9,634 nt of DNA, taken from assembly GCA_002434335.1 (NCBI GenBank), contig DJJW01000030.1:11343-20976 (forward strand). Direction: 5' to 3'. Each line of letters begins with the position of its first letter. The first letter of the stretch is position 1. Positions 1-5,691 of the stretch are shown here, piece after piece. The position numbers and the translations under genes were made by a program. Origin of the DNA: Lachnoclostridium sp. UBA6558. Lineage in GTDB: Bacteria > Bacillota > Clostridia > Lachnospirales > Lachnospiraceae. The notes under the pieces were generated by a model. It was not told where the DNA came from and ran no database searches. It saw only the letters and a program-made list of their open reading frames with translations.

Positions 1-615
1 GGCAATGTTGGGATAATCATGCATAAAGGTCTTCTCGCCTAGTACGGAAAGATTTGCTTCATTTTCTAAATATACAGGGGTGTTATAATATTCATTTAAT
101 TTTCCGGCCAGGTCATAACCTTTTAAATCATAGTATGGGGTGAATGAGACCTGGTTTTCATGAACTACGCCGTGAATACCGAGAGATATTCCTACCATCC
201 CATAAGGGGAAGTTTCTTTGTCTTGCTTCATGGAATCAACGACGTGAATTAAGGCATCTAAAATATCATTTTTCAGTTTTGGGGTTTTCATCTGCTTTAA
301 ACGGCAGTTCTCACCCTGTAAGTCAGTCATCATAACGGATATCGTGTCTACACCTACATCAACACTTACCACATAACCGGATTTTTTTTGGAAACTTAAT
401 AATATGGGTTTCCTGCCGAAATCTGTATTATCACAGCCGATCTCTTCCACCAGGTTGCGGTTGATCAGATCTGCCACAATAGCAGAAATGGTAGCTTTTG
501 TTAAGCCAAGAATCTTTGATATGTTAGCTCTTGAAATAGGACCTTGATTGATGACAGTCTCAAGGACCAGCGTGCTGTTAATATCTCGTATAAGTTCTTT
601 ACTTCCTGTAATCAT
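1..615 (-). CDS. xylR: XylR-type ROK family xylose repressor, 3' end cut off by the window
   Basis: The minus-strand frame is open from the ATG at 615-613 to the left edge, giving 205 residues of a protein usually near 380-400. Residues about 8-60 form a winged helix-turn-helix (GPISRANISKILGLTKATIS), followed by GRKP at 67-70, which commonly joins DNA-binding and ROK domains. The ROK domain starts with the phosphate-binding-like DVGVDT (86-91), then GISLGIHGVV (142-151) and ENEANLSVLGEKTF (184-197), which match ROK family signatures. The zinc-binding cysteine motif expected later lies outside the window. The ATG is the earliest possible start because an in-frame TAA lies two codons upstream; its ribosome binding site is weak. 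It is divergent to xylA and faces an operator-like palindrome, so I infer it represses xylAB and is released by xylose. A ROK repressor for another sugar is possible but less likely here. Confidence 0.9.
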   Translation of the reverse strand, partial: MITGSKELIRDINSTLVLETVINQGPISRANISKILGLTKATISAIVADLINRNLVEEIGCDNTDFGRKPILLSFQKKSGYVVSVDVGVDTISVMMTDLQGENCRLKQMKTPKLKNDILDALIHVVDSMKQDKETSPYGMVGISLGIHGVVHENQVSFTPYYDLKGYDLAGKLNEYYNTPVYLENEANLSVLGEKTFMHDYPNIA

Positions 616-907
616 GTTTTAATACCAATGCCTTTCTCGTTTTGGGGTTGCAAATAGCAGAGTCAGACCCAAATACGTAAGGCTGAAAACGTACTTTCCA
701 ACCTTTATCCTATTGATTTCTGTTTAAGTTAAAATTCAGCAAAACTTGCAGTTAAGTCAAATCTTATGCTTTCCTTCTTCAAATATTTCTATGGCTATTA
801 TAGTATCACACTTTGTCAAGCTTGAAAAGAGCATTGAATGCGTAAGCTCTGGTAAATATGCCGTAAAATATACTCATTTTTTTGGCAGCGGAGATGACAT
901 AATTTAG
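616..907. promoter_or_regulatory. Divergent xylR-xylA control region, upstream part
   Basis: No gene is visible in this AT-rich stretch. It holds the untranslated leader and probable promoter of xylR on the minus strand. It also has an interrupted inverted repeat, AGCTT (819-823) with AAGCT (844-848), enclosing the palindrome GCATTGAATGC (831-841). That repeat sits between the two divergent promoters and could bind a regulator, but I cannot assign one. I found no convincing catabolite-responsive (cre) element. Confidence 0.5.
797..826 (-). promoter_or_regulatory. Possible xylR promoter
   Basis: On the minus strand a perfect TATAAT (802-797) is preceded at an 18-bp spacing by TTCAAG (826-821), a weak match to the -35 consensus. 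A perfect TTGACA also occurs (819-814) but only 11 bp from the -10, too close to act with it. If used, transcription would start near 790 and leave a leader of about 175 nt before the xylR start codon. Confidence 0.35.
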
Positions 908-936
908 TTGACAAGCAGAATAATAATTGATATGCT
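908..936 (+). promoter_or_regulatory. xylA(B) promoter
   Basis: A perfect -35 TTGACA (908-913) is separated by 17 bp from TATGCT (931-936), a 4/6 match to the -10 consensus. This predicts a start of transcription near 943, about 47 nt before the xylA ATG. The operator-like palindrome at 950-976 lies immediately downstream, so repressor binding there would block initiation or early elongation. Confidence 0.75.
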
Positions 937-949
937 AGATATAGCAAGA

Positions 950-976
950 TTAGTTTATTGATTAAACAAACAAACT
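950..976. promoter_or_regulatory. Probable XylR operator (xylO)
   Basis: The stretch begins TTAGTTTATTG and ends ACAAACT. Centred on 964, positions 952-976 form an imperfect palindrome with 9 of 12 pairs matching, the outer arms being AGTTT and AAACT. This resembles the Firmicutes XylR operator, which has TTAGTTTGTTT-like and AACAAACTAA-like arms. It lies between the promoter and the xylA ribosome binding site (GGGAGGA, 977-983). The link to the XylR encoded next door is inferred from position and resemblance. Confidence 0.75.
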
Positions 977-989
977 GGGAGGATTACGT

Positions 990-2309
990 ATGGCTTATTT
1001 TGAAAAGGTACAGAAAATTACATATGAAGGACCGGAGAGTAAGAACCCTCTAGCCTTCAAATATTATAATCCCGAAGAAGTTGTGATGGGAAAAACTATG
1101 AAGGAGCAGCTGCGTTTTGCGATGTCATACTGGCATACTTTTACTTATATGGGTAGTGATCCCTTCGGTTCCGGAACCATGTTCAGACCTTGGGATAATC
1201 ATGAGTGCTCCATGGAAGTTGCAAAAGAAAGAGTACATGCAGCTTTTGAATTTATGGAGAAAGCGCAGATTCCTTTCTTCTGCTTTCATGACAGGGATAT
1301 AGCACCGGAAGGAAAAGATCTGGCAGAAACCAATGCAAGACTGGATGAAATCGTTGAAGTAATCAAGGAAGAGATGAAACGTACCGGTATCAAATGCCTT
1401 TGGGGTACCACCAATGCTTTCAGTAATCCAAGATTCGTACACGGCGCAGGAACTTCCTGTAATGCTACTGTATTTGCCTATGCAGCAGCACAGATAAAGA
1501 AAGCCATTGAGATAACCAAGGAATTAGGCGGAGAGAATTATGTATTCTGGGGCGGAAGAGAAGGCTATGAAACACTTCTTAATACCAATACAGAACTGGA
1601 ACTCGATAATATGGCCAGACTTCTGAAACTTGCCTGCGATTATGCGGAGCAGATTGGTTTTACCGGACAGTTCCTAATTGAGCCCAAGCCCAAGGAGCCT
1701 ACAAAACATCAGTATGATACCGATGCAGCAACGGTTATTTCTTTCTTAAGAAAATATGACCTGTTGGATAAATTCAAATTAAACATTGAAGCAAACCATG
1801 CAACTCTTGCAATGCACACTTTCCAGCATGAGCTTAATATGTCTCGTATAAATGGTGTGTTAGGCAGCGTAGATGCCAATATGGGTGATCCTATGCTTGG
1901 CTGGGATACAGATCAGTTCCCTACCAATCTTTATGATACAACACTTGCAATGTATGAGATTCTGTTAGCCGGTGGTCTTACCAAAGGAGGACTGAATTTC
2001 GATTCCAAGGTAAGAAGAGCTTCTTTTGAAGAAGATGATTTATTCTTAGCTTATATTGCAGGTATGGATGCATTTGCCAGAGGACTTAAGGTAGCAGCTA
2101 AGTTACTGGAGGATAAGGTATTCGAAGACTTTAAGGATAAGCGTTATGCCAGCTATACAGAAGGTCTTGGTAAAGATATCATTGACGGTAAGGCTGATTT
2201 TAAATCTCTGGAAGCGTATGCTCTTGCCAACGGCATTCGTCCTAATGTATCCGGCAGACAGGAAATGCTTGAGTCCGTATTAAACCAGTATATACTTGAA
2301 ACAAAGTAA
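990..2309 (+). CDS. xylA: Xylose isomerase, class II
   Basis: This cytoplasmic, metal-dependent enzyme interconverts D-xylose and D-xylulose, the first step of the isomerase route of xylose use. The 439-residue length is typical of class II enzymes, which have a longer N-terminus than the actinobacterial class I. The catalytic pair is visible as H100 and D103 in CFHDRDIAPEG. Metal ligands appear as E231 and K233 (EPKPKEPTKHQYD), E267 and H270 (NIEANHATLA), D295 (SVDAN), D306 and D308 (GWDTDQFPT) and D338 (GLNFDSKVRR), all one residue short of the E. coli numbering. VFWGGREGYETLLNT (185-199) is another family hallmark. GGGAGG (977-982) sits 7 nt before the ATG. The overall sequence resembles the Thermoanaerobacter/Clostridium branch. 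It is the first gene of the xylAB unit, presumably repressed by XylR and induced by xylose. Confidence 0.98.
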   Translation: MAYFEKVQKITYEGPESKNPLAFKYYNPEEVVMGKTMKEQLRFAMSYWHTFTYMGSDPFGSGTMFRPWDNHECSMEVAKERVHAAFEFMEKAQIPFFCFHDRDIAPEGKDLAETNARLDEIVEVIKEEMKRTGIKCLWGTTNAFSNPRFVHGAGTSCNATVFAYAAAQIKKAIEITKELGGENYVFWGGREGYETLLNTNTELELDNMARLLKLACDYAEQIGFTGQFLIEPKPKEPTKHQYDTDAATVISFLRKYDLLDKFKLNIEANHATLAMHTFQHELNMSRINGVLGSVDANMGDPMLGWDTDQFPTNLYDTTLAMYEILLAGGLTKGGLNFDSKVRRASFEEDDLFLAYIAGMDAFARGLKVAAKLLEDKVFEDFKDKRYASYTEGLGKDIIDGKADFKSLEAYALANGIRPNVSGRQEMLESVLNQYILETK

Positions 2310-2396
2310 TTGAATAATATGTGATGCAGGAGATTGTAGGAATGTATTTGCTGTATAGTAAATAAGAAAATAGCTAATAGCTACTTGAAGCCAGCG

Positions 2397-2424
2397 AACC
2401 AATATGCAAAAATATAAGTTGGTT
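2397..2424 (+). repeat. Small inverted repeat (hairpin 1)
   Basis: AACCAA (2397-2402) pairs perfectly with TTGGTT (2419-2424), leaving 16 nt between the arms that can add a short TAT/ATA pairing. It lies about 90 nt after the xylA stop codon and has no T run behind it. A stem this short may be coincidental. Confidence 0.35.
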
Positions 2425-2545
2425 TAAATATAGCAGTATCAGCATTATATACCGAATATATGGTCATTCAGGGAAAATAATCGATTGTATTAAAATCAGA
2501 GATGAGATAAAGCAAAGAATCGAAATAAAGCTAAGATACTAAGTA

Positions 2546-2578
2546 ACTAAGAATCGAGAAAGAGAAATGATTCTTAGT
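2546..2578 (+). repeat. Inverted repeat with 10-bp stem (hairpin 2)
   Basis: ACTAAGAATC (2546-2555) and GATTCTTAGT (2569-2578) are perfect complements around a 13-nt purine-rich loop. The sequence after the stem is AAAGCTAAG, not a T run, so a rho-independent terminator is unlikely. Confidence 0.6.
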
Positions 2579-2608
2579 AAAGCTAAGAGAAGAAAGATAT
2601 CAGTAATC

Positions 2609-2646
2609 AGTTCCCCTCATTACATATTGGCGTAATGAGGGGAACT
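2609..2646 (+). repeat. Strong 15-bp hairpin just before the xylB ribosome binding site (hairpin 3)
   Basis: Positions 2609-2623 and 2632-2646 are perfectly complementary over 15 bp, including a CCCCTCATTAC/GTAATGAGGGG core, around an 8-nt loop (2624-2631). The stem ends only 5 nt before the AGGAAAGAGGT purine tract used to start xylB. Neither strand has a T run beyond the stem, which argues against an intrinsic terminator. A role as an mRNA 5' stabiliser, a processing site or a protein-binding site is possible. The structure is clear; its function is inferred. Confidence 0.75.
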
Positions 2647-2666
2647 TGTACAGGAAAGAGGTAGGT

Positions 2667-4151
2667 ATGCTCTATATCGGAGTTGATTTAGGAACATCCT
2701 CAGTAAAGCTTTTGCTGATGGATGAAAAAGGCGATATCAAGAATATTGTTACCAGGGAATACCCTATCAGCTTTCCAAAGCCCGGCTGGTCGGAACAGAA
2801 TCCGGAGGACTGGTTTGAAGGGCTGATGGAAGGCTTGAAAGCATTAACAGAAGGTGCTGATAAGAGTATGGTAAAAGGTATCAGCTTCAGCGGACAGATG
2901 CATGGAATGGTAATTCTTGATGAAGAGGATAAAGTAATACGCCCGGCTATCCTTTGGAATGACGGACGTACCCAGGCGGAATGTGATTATTTAAATTATG
3001 ACATCGGAAGAGAGAAGATATCCGCCTATACCGGCAATATGGCTCTGACAGGTTTTACAGCACCCAAACTTTTATGGGTAAAGAAACATGAACCGGATAA
3101 TTTCATGAAGATTAATAAGGTAATGCTGCCCAAGGATTACATAGCTTATCGATTATCCGGCGTACATTCCACTGACGTTTCCGATGCTTCCGGAATGCTG
3201 CTTCTGGATGTAAAGGAAAAGTGCTGGTCCAAGGAAATGCTTGATATTATCGGTCTGAAAGAAGAACAGATGGCGAAGGTATATGAAAGCTATGAGGTAA
3301 CAGGAAAGCTTAGGGCAGATATTGCTGAGGAGCTGGGGCTTCCTGCAGATTGCAGGATAATAGCCGGAGGCGGTGACCAGGCAGTTGCAGCTGTTGGCAC
3401 TGGAACCGTAGGCTCCGGAATGTGCAGTGTATCCCTTGGAACCTCAGGTGTAGTATTTGTCGCCAGCGAGGATTATTCAGAAATCGAAGACAATGCCCTC
3501 CACCTATTTGCTCATGCCGACGGCAGATATCATTTCATGGGAGTTATGCTTTCAGCGGCGGCTTCTAACAAGTGGTGGATGGATGAGATATTAAAGACGA
3601 AGGAATATGCCAGAGAACAACAGGAAATAAGTAAGCTTGGGAAGAATAATGTTTATTTCCTGCCCTATCTGATGGGTGAGAGAACCCCTCATAACAATCC
3701 GGATGCCAGAGGTACCTTTATTGGCATGACCATGGATACCACGAGAACTGATATGACACAGGCTGTTCTGGAGGGGGTAGCTTTTGCTCTGAGGGATTCC
3801 TTTGAAATAATTAAGAATACTGGTCTTAACATAGAGCGTATCCGCATTAACGGAGGAGGTGCCAAGAGCCCTCTCTGGTGTAAGATCCTTGCTAATGTAC
3901 TGAATGTCAAGGTGGATAAGATTAATTCGGAAGAAGGCCCTGCTTTTGGTGCCGCTATCTTAGCAGCAGTAGGCTGCGGGGAATATCCGACTGTTGTAGA
4001 AGCCGCCGGCAAGCTGATTCAGGTAACGGAAACCACTGAACCGGAAGCTGAGACTGTAAGTCTTTATGATAAGAAATACTCTGTCTTTAAAGACATATAT
4101 CCTGCTCTTAAGCCAGTGTATGCTCAGATGGCAAAAGAACAAAACGAATAG
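2667..4151 (+). CDS. xylB: Xylulokinase (FGGY family)
   Basis: The enzyme phosphorylates D-xylulose with ATP to D-xylulose 5-phosphate, feeding the pentose phosphate pathway in the cytoplasm. The chosen ATG gives 494 residues, close to the usual 480-510. An upstream in-frame TTG at 2646 would add seven residues but lies at the foot of a strong hairpin and would bury the purine-rich AGGAAAGAGGT (2652-2662); homologues start as MLYIGVDLGTSS. FGGY features are the N-terminal ATPase motif DLGTSS with D7, the sugar-binding SGQMHG (75-80), ILWNDGR (95-101), the catalytic base D237 in AGGGDQAVAAVG, SLGTSG (256-261), and in the C-terminal lobe NGGGAKSPLWCKILANVL followed by EEGPAFGAAILAA. It is the second gene of xylAB. 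No intrinsic terminator is visible between its stop and the downstream promoter. Confidence 0.97.
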   Translation: MLYIGVDLGTSSVKLLLMDEKGDIKNIVTREYPISFPKPGWSEQNPEDWFEGLMEGLKALTEGADKSMVKGISFSGQMHGMVILDEEDKVIRPAILWNDGRTQAECDYLNYDIGREKISAYTGNMALTGFTAPKLLWVKKHEPDNFMKINKVMLPKDYIAYRLSGVHSTDVSDASGMLLLDVKEKCWSKEMLDIIGLKEEQMAKVYESYEVTGKLRADIAEELGLPADCRIIAGGGDQAVAAVGTGTVGSGMCSVSLGTSGVVFVASEDYSEIEDNALHLFAHADGRYHFMGVMLSAAASNKWWMDEILKTKEYAREQQEISKLGKNNVYFLPYLMGERTPHNNPDARGTFIGMTMDTTRTDMTQAVLEGVAFALRDSFEIIKNTGLNIERIRINGGGAKSPLWCKILANVLNVKVDKINSEEGPAFGAAILAAVGCGEYPTVVEAAGKLIQVTETTEPEAETVSLYDKKYSVFKDIYPALKPVYAQMAKEQNE

Positions 4152-4166
4152 TAATAAATTTAGCGG

Positions 4167-4195
4167 TTGACATATATATACAGATATGTTAATTT
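4167..4195 (+). promoter_or_regulatory. pheST promoter
   Basis: A perfect TTGACA (4167-4172) is followed after 17 bp of TA-rich spacer by TAATTT (4190-4195), which matches the -10 consensus at 3 of 6 positions, including the important second A and last T. Transcription would start near 4202, just before T-box Stem I. The promoter begins 15 bp after the xylB stop, showing that pheST can be expressed separately from xylAB. Confidence 0.65.
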
Positions 4196-4215
4196 AGATT
4201 CATTCATAAATAAAG

Positions 4216-4577
4216 GCTTTGAAGGCGCATAGTAGATGCTTAAACACTGTCAGAGAGAGGGAGTCACCGGCTGAAAGCTTCCTTAAGTTTAGGTAAGCAT
4301 TGAATTTTCACGCTGGAGCTTCATGTCTTAAATGCAATGCAGAGTAGGATATGACGTAGATGCACGTTACGCTGTGATGAGTGCCCATAATGTCATTGAT
4401 ACCGGAAGAAGCAGTTTCCTAGCTTAGAGCGGGTTGGATAATTATTGTTCCGTTCTGGCTGCCCCACTTTGGAGTATACTGCGTAATCAAGGAAGGTATT
4501 GATTCAGACAATGGGAAACTGGGTGGTACCGCGGATTATAATCCGTCCCTGTTATTTTTACAGGGACGGATTTTTTT
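4216..4577 (+). promoter_or_regulatory. T-box riboswitch sensing uncharged tRNA-Phe
   Basis: This leader controls pheST by transcription antitermination. The Stem I base pairs TGAAG (4220-4224) with CTTCA (4319-4323) and GCG (4225-4227) with CGC (4311-4313). The 5' side of the specifier loop has AGTA (4231-4234), and the upper stem pairs ATGCTTA (4236-4242) with TAAGCAT (4294-4300). The 3' side of the loop reads GAATTTTCAC followed by GCTGGAGC, placing the specifier codon TTC (Phe) at 4307-4309. AGAGAGAGGGAG and CGGCTGAAAG form the distal part. Stem II pairs ATGAC (4351-4355) with GTCAT (4392-4396) and encloses GCAC/GTGC pairing. A hairpin AATCAA/TTGATT (4485-4504) precedes the T-box core GGGTGGTACCGCGG (4521-4534). 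Its TGGT bulge (4524-4527) complements the ACCA end expected of tRNA-Phe. Uncharged tRNA-Phe would stabilise the antiterminator and allow pheST transcription. Confidence 0.95.
4540..4577 (+). terminator. T-box regulated intrinsic terminator
   Basis: A perfect 13-bp stem (4540-4552 with 4560-4572, core TCCGTCCCTGT/ACAGGGACGGA) surrounds a 7-nt loop and ends in a run of seven T (4571-4577). It directly follows the T-box core, with which the antiterminator competes. It would also stop any transcripts reading through from xylAB unless uncharged tRNA-Phe is bound. Confidence 0.95.
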
Positions 4578-4636
4578 GTGTTTTCTTCCTTTAAATCAGC
4601 CCCTGAATAGTATGAAGATATGAAGGAGGTACTCAT

Positions 4637-5680
4637 ATGAAGGAGAATATTCAGCAGTTGAAGATTCAATTTCAGGAAGAAATGAAAGCAGTTGAGAGTA
4701 AGGAGGAGCTTGAAGGAATCAGGATATCCTATCTGGGCAAAAAAGGCAGAGTAACAGATATTCTGAATAAGATGAAAGAGCTAAGCCCGGAGGAAAGGCG
4801 TGAAACCGGAAAGGAAATAAATCTCCTTAAGGATGAAATTACTGATTTAATAGATAAGACCGGTAAAATATTGGAGGAAAAGGAATTTGAAGAAACGCTG
4901 AGTAAGGCTGAAAAATATGATTATTCCATACCGTCATTGCTTGCTCATGGAACCCTTCACCCAATAACGACTGTTCAAAAACAGATAGAAGACATTTTTA
5001 AGACCATGGGATTTATCATAGAAGATGGGCTGGAAATACAGACGGAATTCAATAACTTTGAAGCAGCCAATATCCCGAAGAACCATCCGGCCAGAGATAT
5101 GCAGGATACCTACTATCTGGAGAACGGACAACTGCTTAAGACGCATACTACTGCCGCTCAGAATTATATCATGAGAAAATACGGTGCTCCGGGTAAGGAT
5201 GAGACCTTAAAGGTATTATTTCCGGGAAGGTGTTTTCGAAATGAAAATATTGATGCATGCCATGAAAATACCTTTTTCCAGATGGAGGGAATGATGATTG
5301 GTGAGGATATTTCCATCGCAAATATTATTTACTTTATGAAGGTACTGTTATCGGAGGTATTTCAAAGGGAGGTAAAGGTAAGGCTCAGACCCGGGTTCTT
5401 CCCCTTTGTGGAGCCGGGTTTTGAACTTGATATAAATTGTCAGATATGCGGCGGAGCAGGCTGCCCAACCTGCAAACAGGCAGGTTGGCTGGAGTTACTA
5501 CCCTGCGGAATGATTCACCCTAATGTGCTAAATATGGGAGGAATAGATTCAGAGCATTATACCGGATTTGCTTTCGGACTTGGACTGACGAGACTTGCAA
5601 TGATGAAGTATGAGATAAAAGATATTCGAGTGTTTAACAGTGGAAATCTCAGAATATTAAGACAGTTCAAGGATAGGTAG
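4637..5680 (+). CDS. pheS: Phenylalanine--tRNA ligase alpha subunit
   Basis: This is the catalytic subunit of the cytoplasmic (alpha-beta)2 enzyme that charges tRNA-Phe. Its 347 residues match the usual 325-350. Residues 1-90 form a coiled-coil tRNA-binding arm containing SYLGKKGRVT (31-40). Class II motif 1 is near HPITTVQKQIEDIF (108-121), motif 2 is FPGRCFRNENIDACHENTFF with QMEG (195-218), and motif 3 is GFAFGLGLTRLAMMKY (310-325). The Phe pocket is marked by FFPFVEP (254-260) and A312 in GFAFG. A four-cysteine knuckle, C268-x2-C-x4-C-x2-C279, is likely structural and occurs in other Firmicutes PheS. Oddities are DACH where DATH or DASH is common, RNEN where RRD is usual, and GLGLTRL rather than GMGxERL. 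The start is set by AAGGAGGT (4623-4630) 6 nt before the ATG. pheT follows after 11 nt. Confidence 0.96.
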   Translation: MKENIQQLKIQFQEEMKAVESKEELEGIRISYLGKKGRVTDILNKMKELSPEERRETGKEINLLKDEITDLIDKTGKILEEKEFEETLSKAEKYDYSIPSLLAHGTLHPITTVQKQIEDIFKTMGFIIEDGLEIQTEFNNFEAANIPKNHPARDMQDTYYLENGQLLKTHTTAAQNYIMRKYGAPGKDETLKVLFPGRCFRNENIDACHENTFFQMEGMMIGEDISIANIIYFMKVLLSEVFQREVKVRLRPGFFPFVEPGFELDINCQICGGAGCPTCKQAGWLELLPCGMIHPNVLNMGGIDSEHYTGFAFGLGLTRLAMMKYEIKDIRVFNSGNLRILRQFKDR

Positions 5681-5691
5681 GAGGCAGAAAT

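Larger units (their letters stand above)
2310..2666 (+). other. xylA-xylB intergenic region rich in hairpins, no gene
   Basis: This 357-bp gap is unusually long for genes of one pathway in the same direction. No open frame with a ribosome binding site is visible. It contains three possible RNA hairpins (2397-2424, 2546-2578, 2609-2646) and purine-rich, CTAAG-containing sequence, with AAAGCTAAGA occurring near 2527 and again near 2579. None of the hairpins is followed by a T run, so they do not look like standard terminators. I could not identify a convincing promoter for xylB alone. xylB may be transcribed by read-through from xylA, with the hairpins affecting mRNA processing or stability; that is inference. 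Confidence 0.6.

Noticed and set aside
144..335. 63-codon plus-strand open frame inside xylR
   Set aside because: It is antisense to the well-supported ROK repressor, with no recognisable protein features.
684..697. Possible cre (CcpA) site beginning TGAAAACG
   Set aside because: Only the left half fits the consensus; the right half (TACTTT) fails at several positions, including the final CA.
814..819. Perfect TTGACA on the minus strand upstream of xylR
   Set aside because: Its distance to the TATAAT at 802-797 is 11 bp, too short for a functional promoter pair.
1125..1442. Antisense open frame of 105 codons inside xylA
   Set aside because: It overlaps a fully conserved enzyme on the other strand and shows no family resemblance; similar antisense frames in xylB, pheS and pheT were rejected for the same reason.
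2546..2578. Intrinsic terminator between xylA and xylB
   Set aside because: The stem is good but is followed by AAAGCTAAG rather than a T run, so it is recorded only as a hairpin.
2646..2666. In-frame TTG start that would extend XylB by seven residues
   Set aside because: It lies at the end of a strong hairpin stem and overlaps the purine-rich ribosome binding sequence; the ATG at 2667 matches the family N-terminus MLYIGVDLGT.
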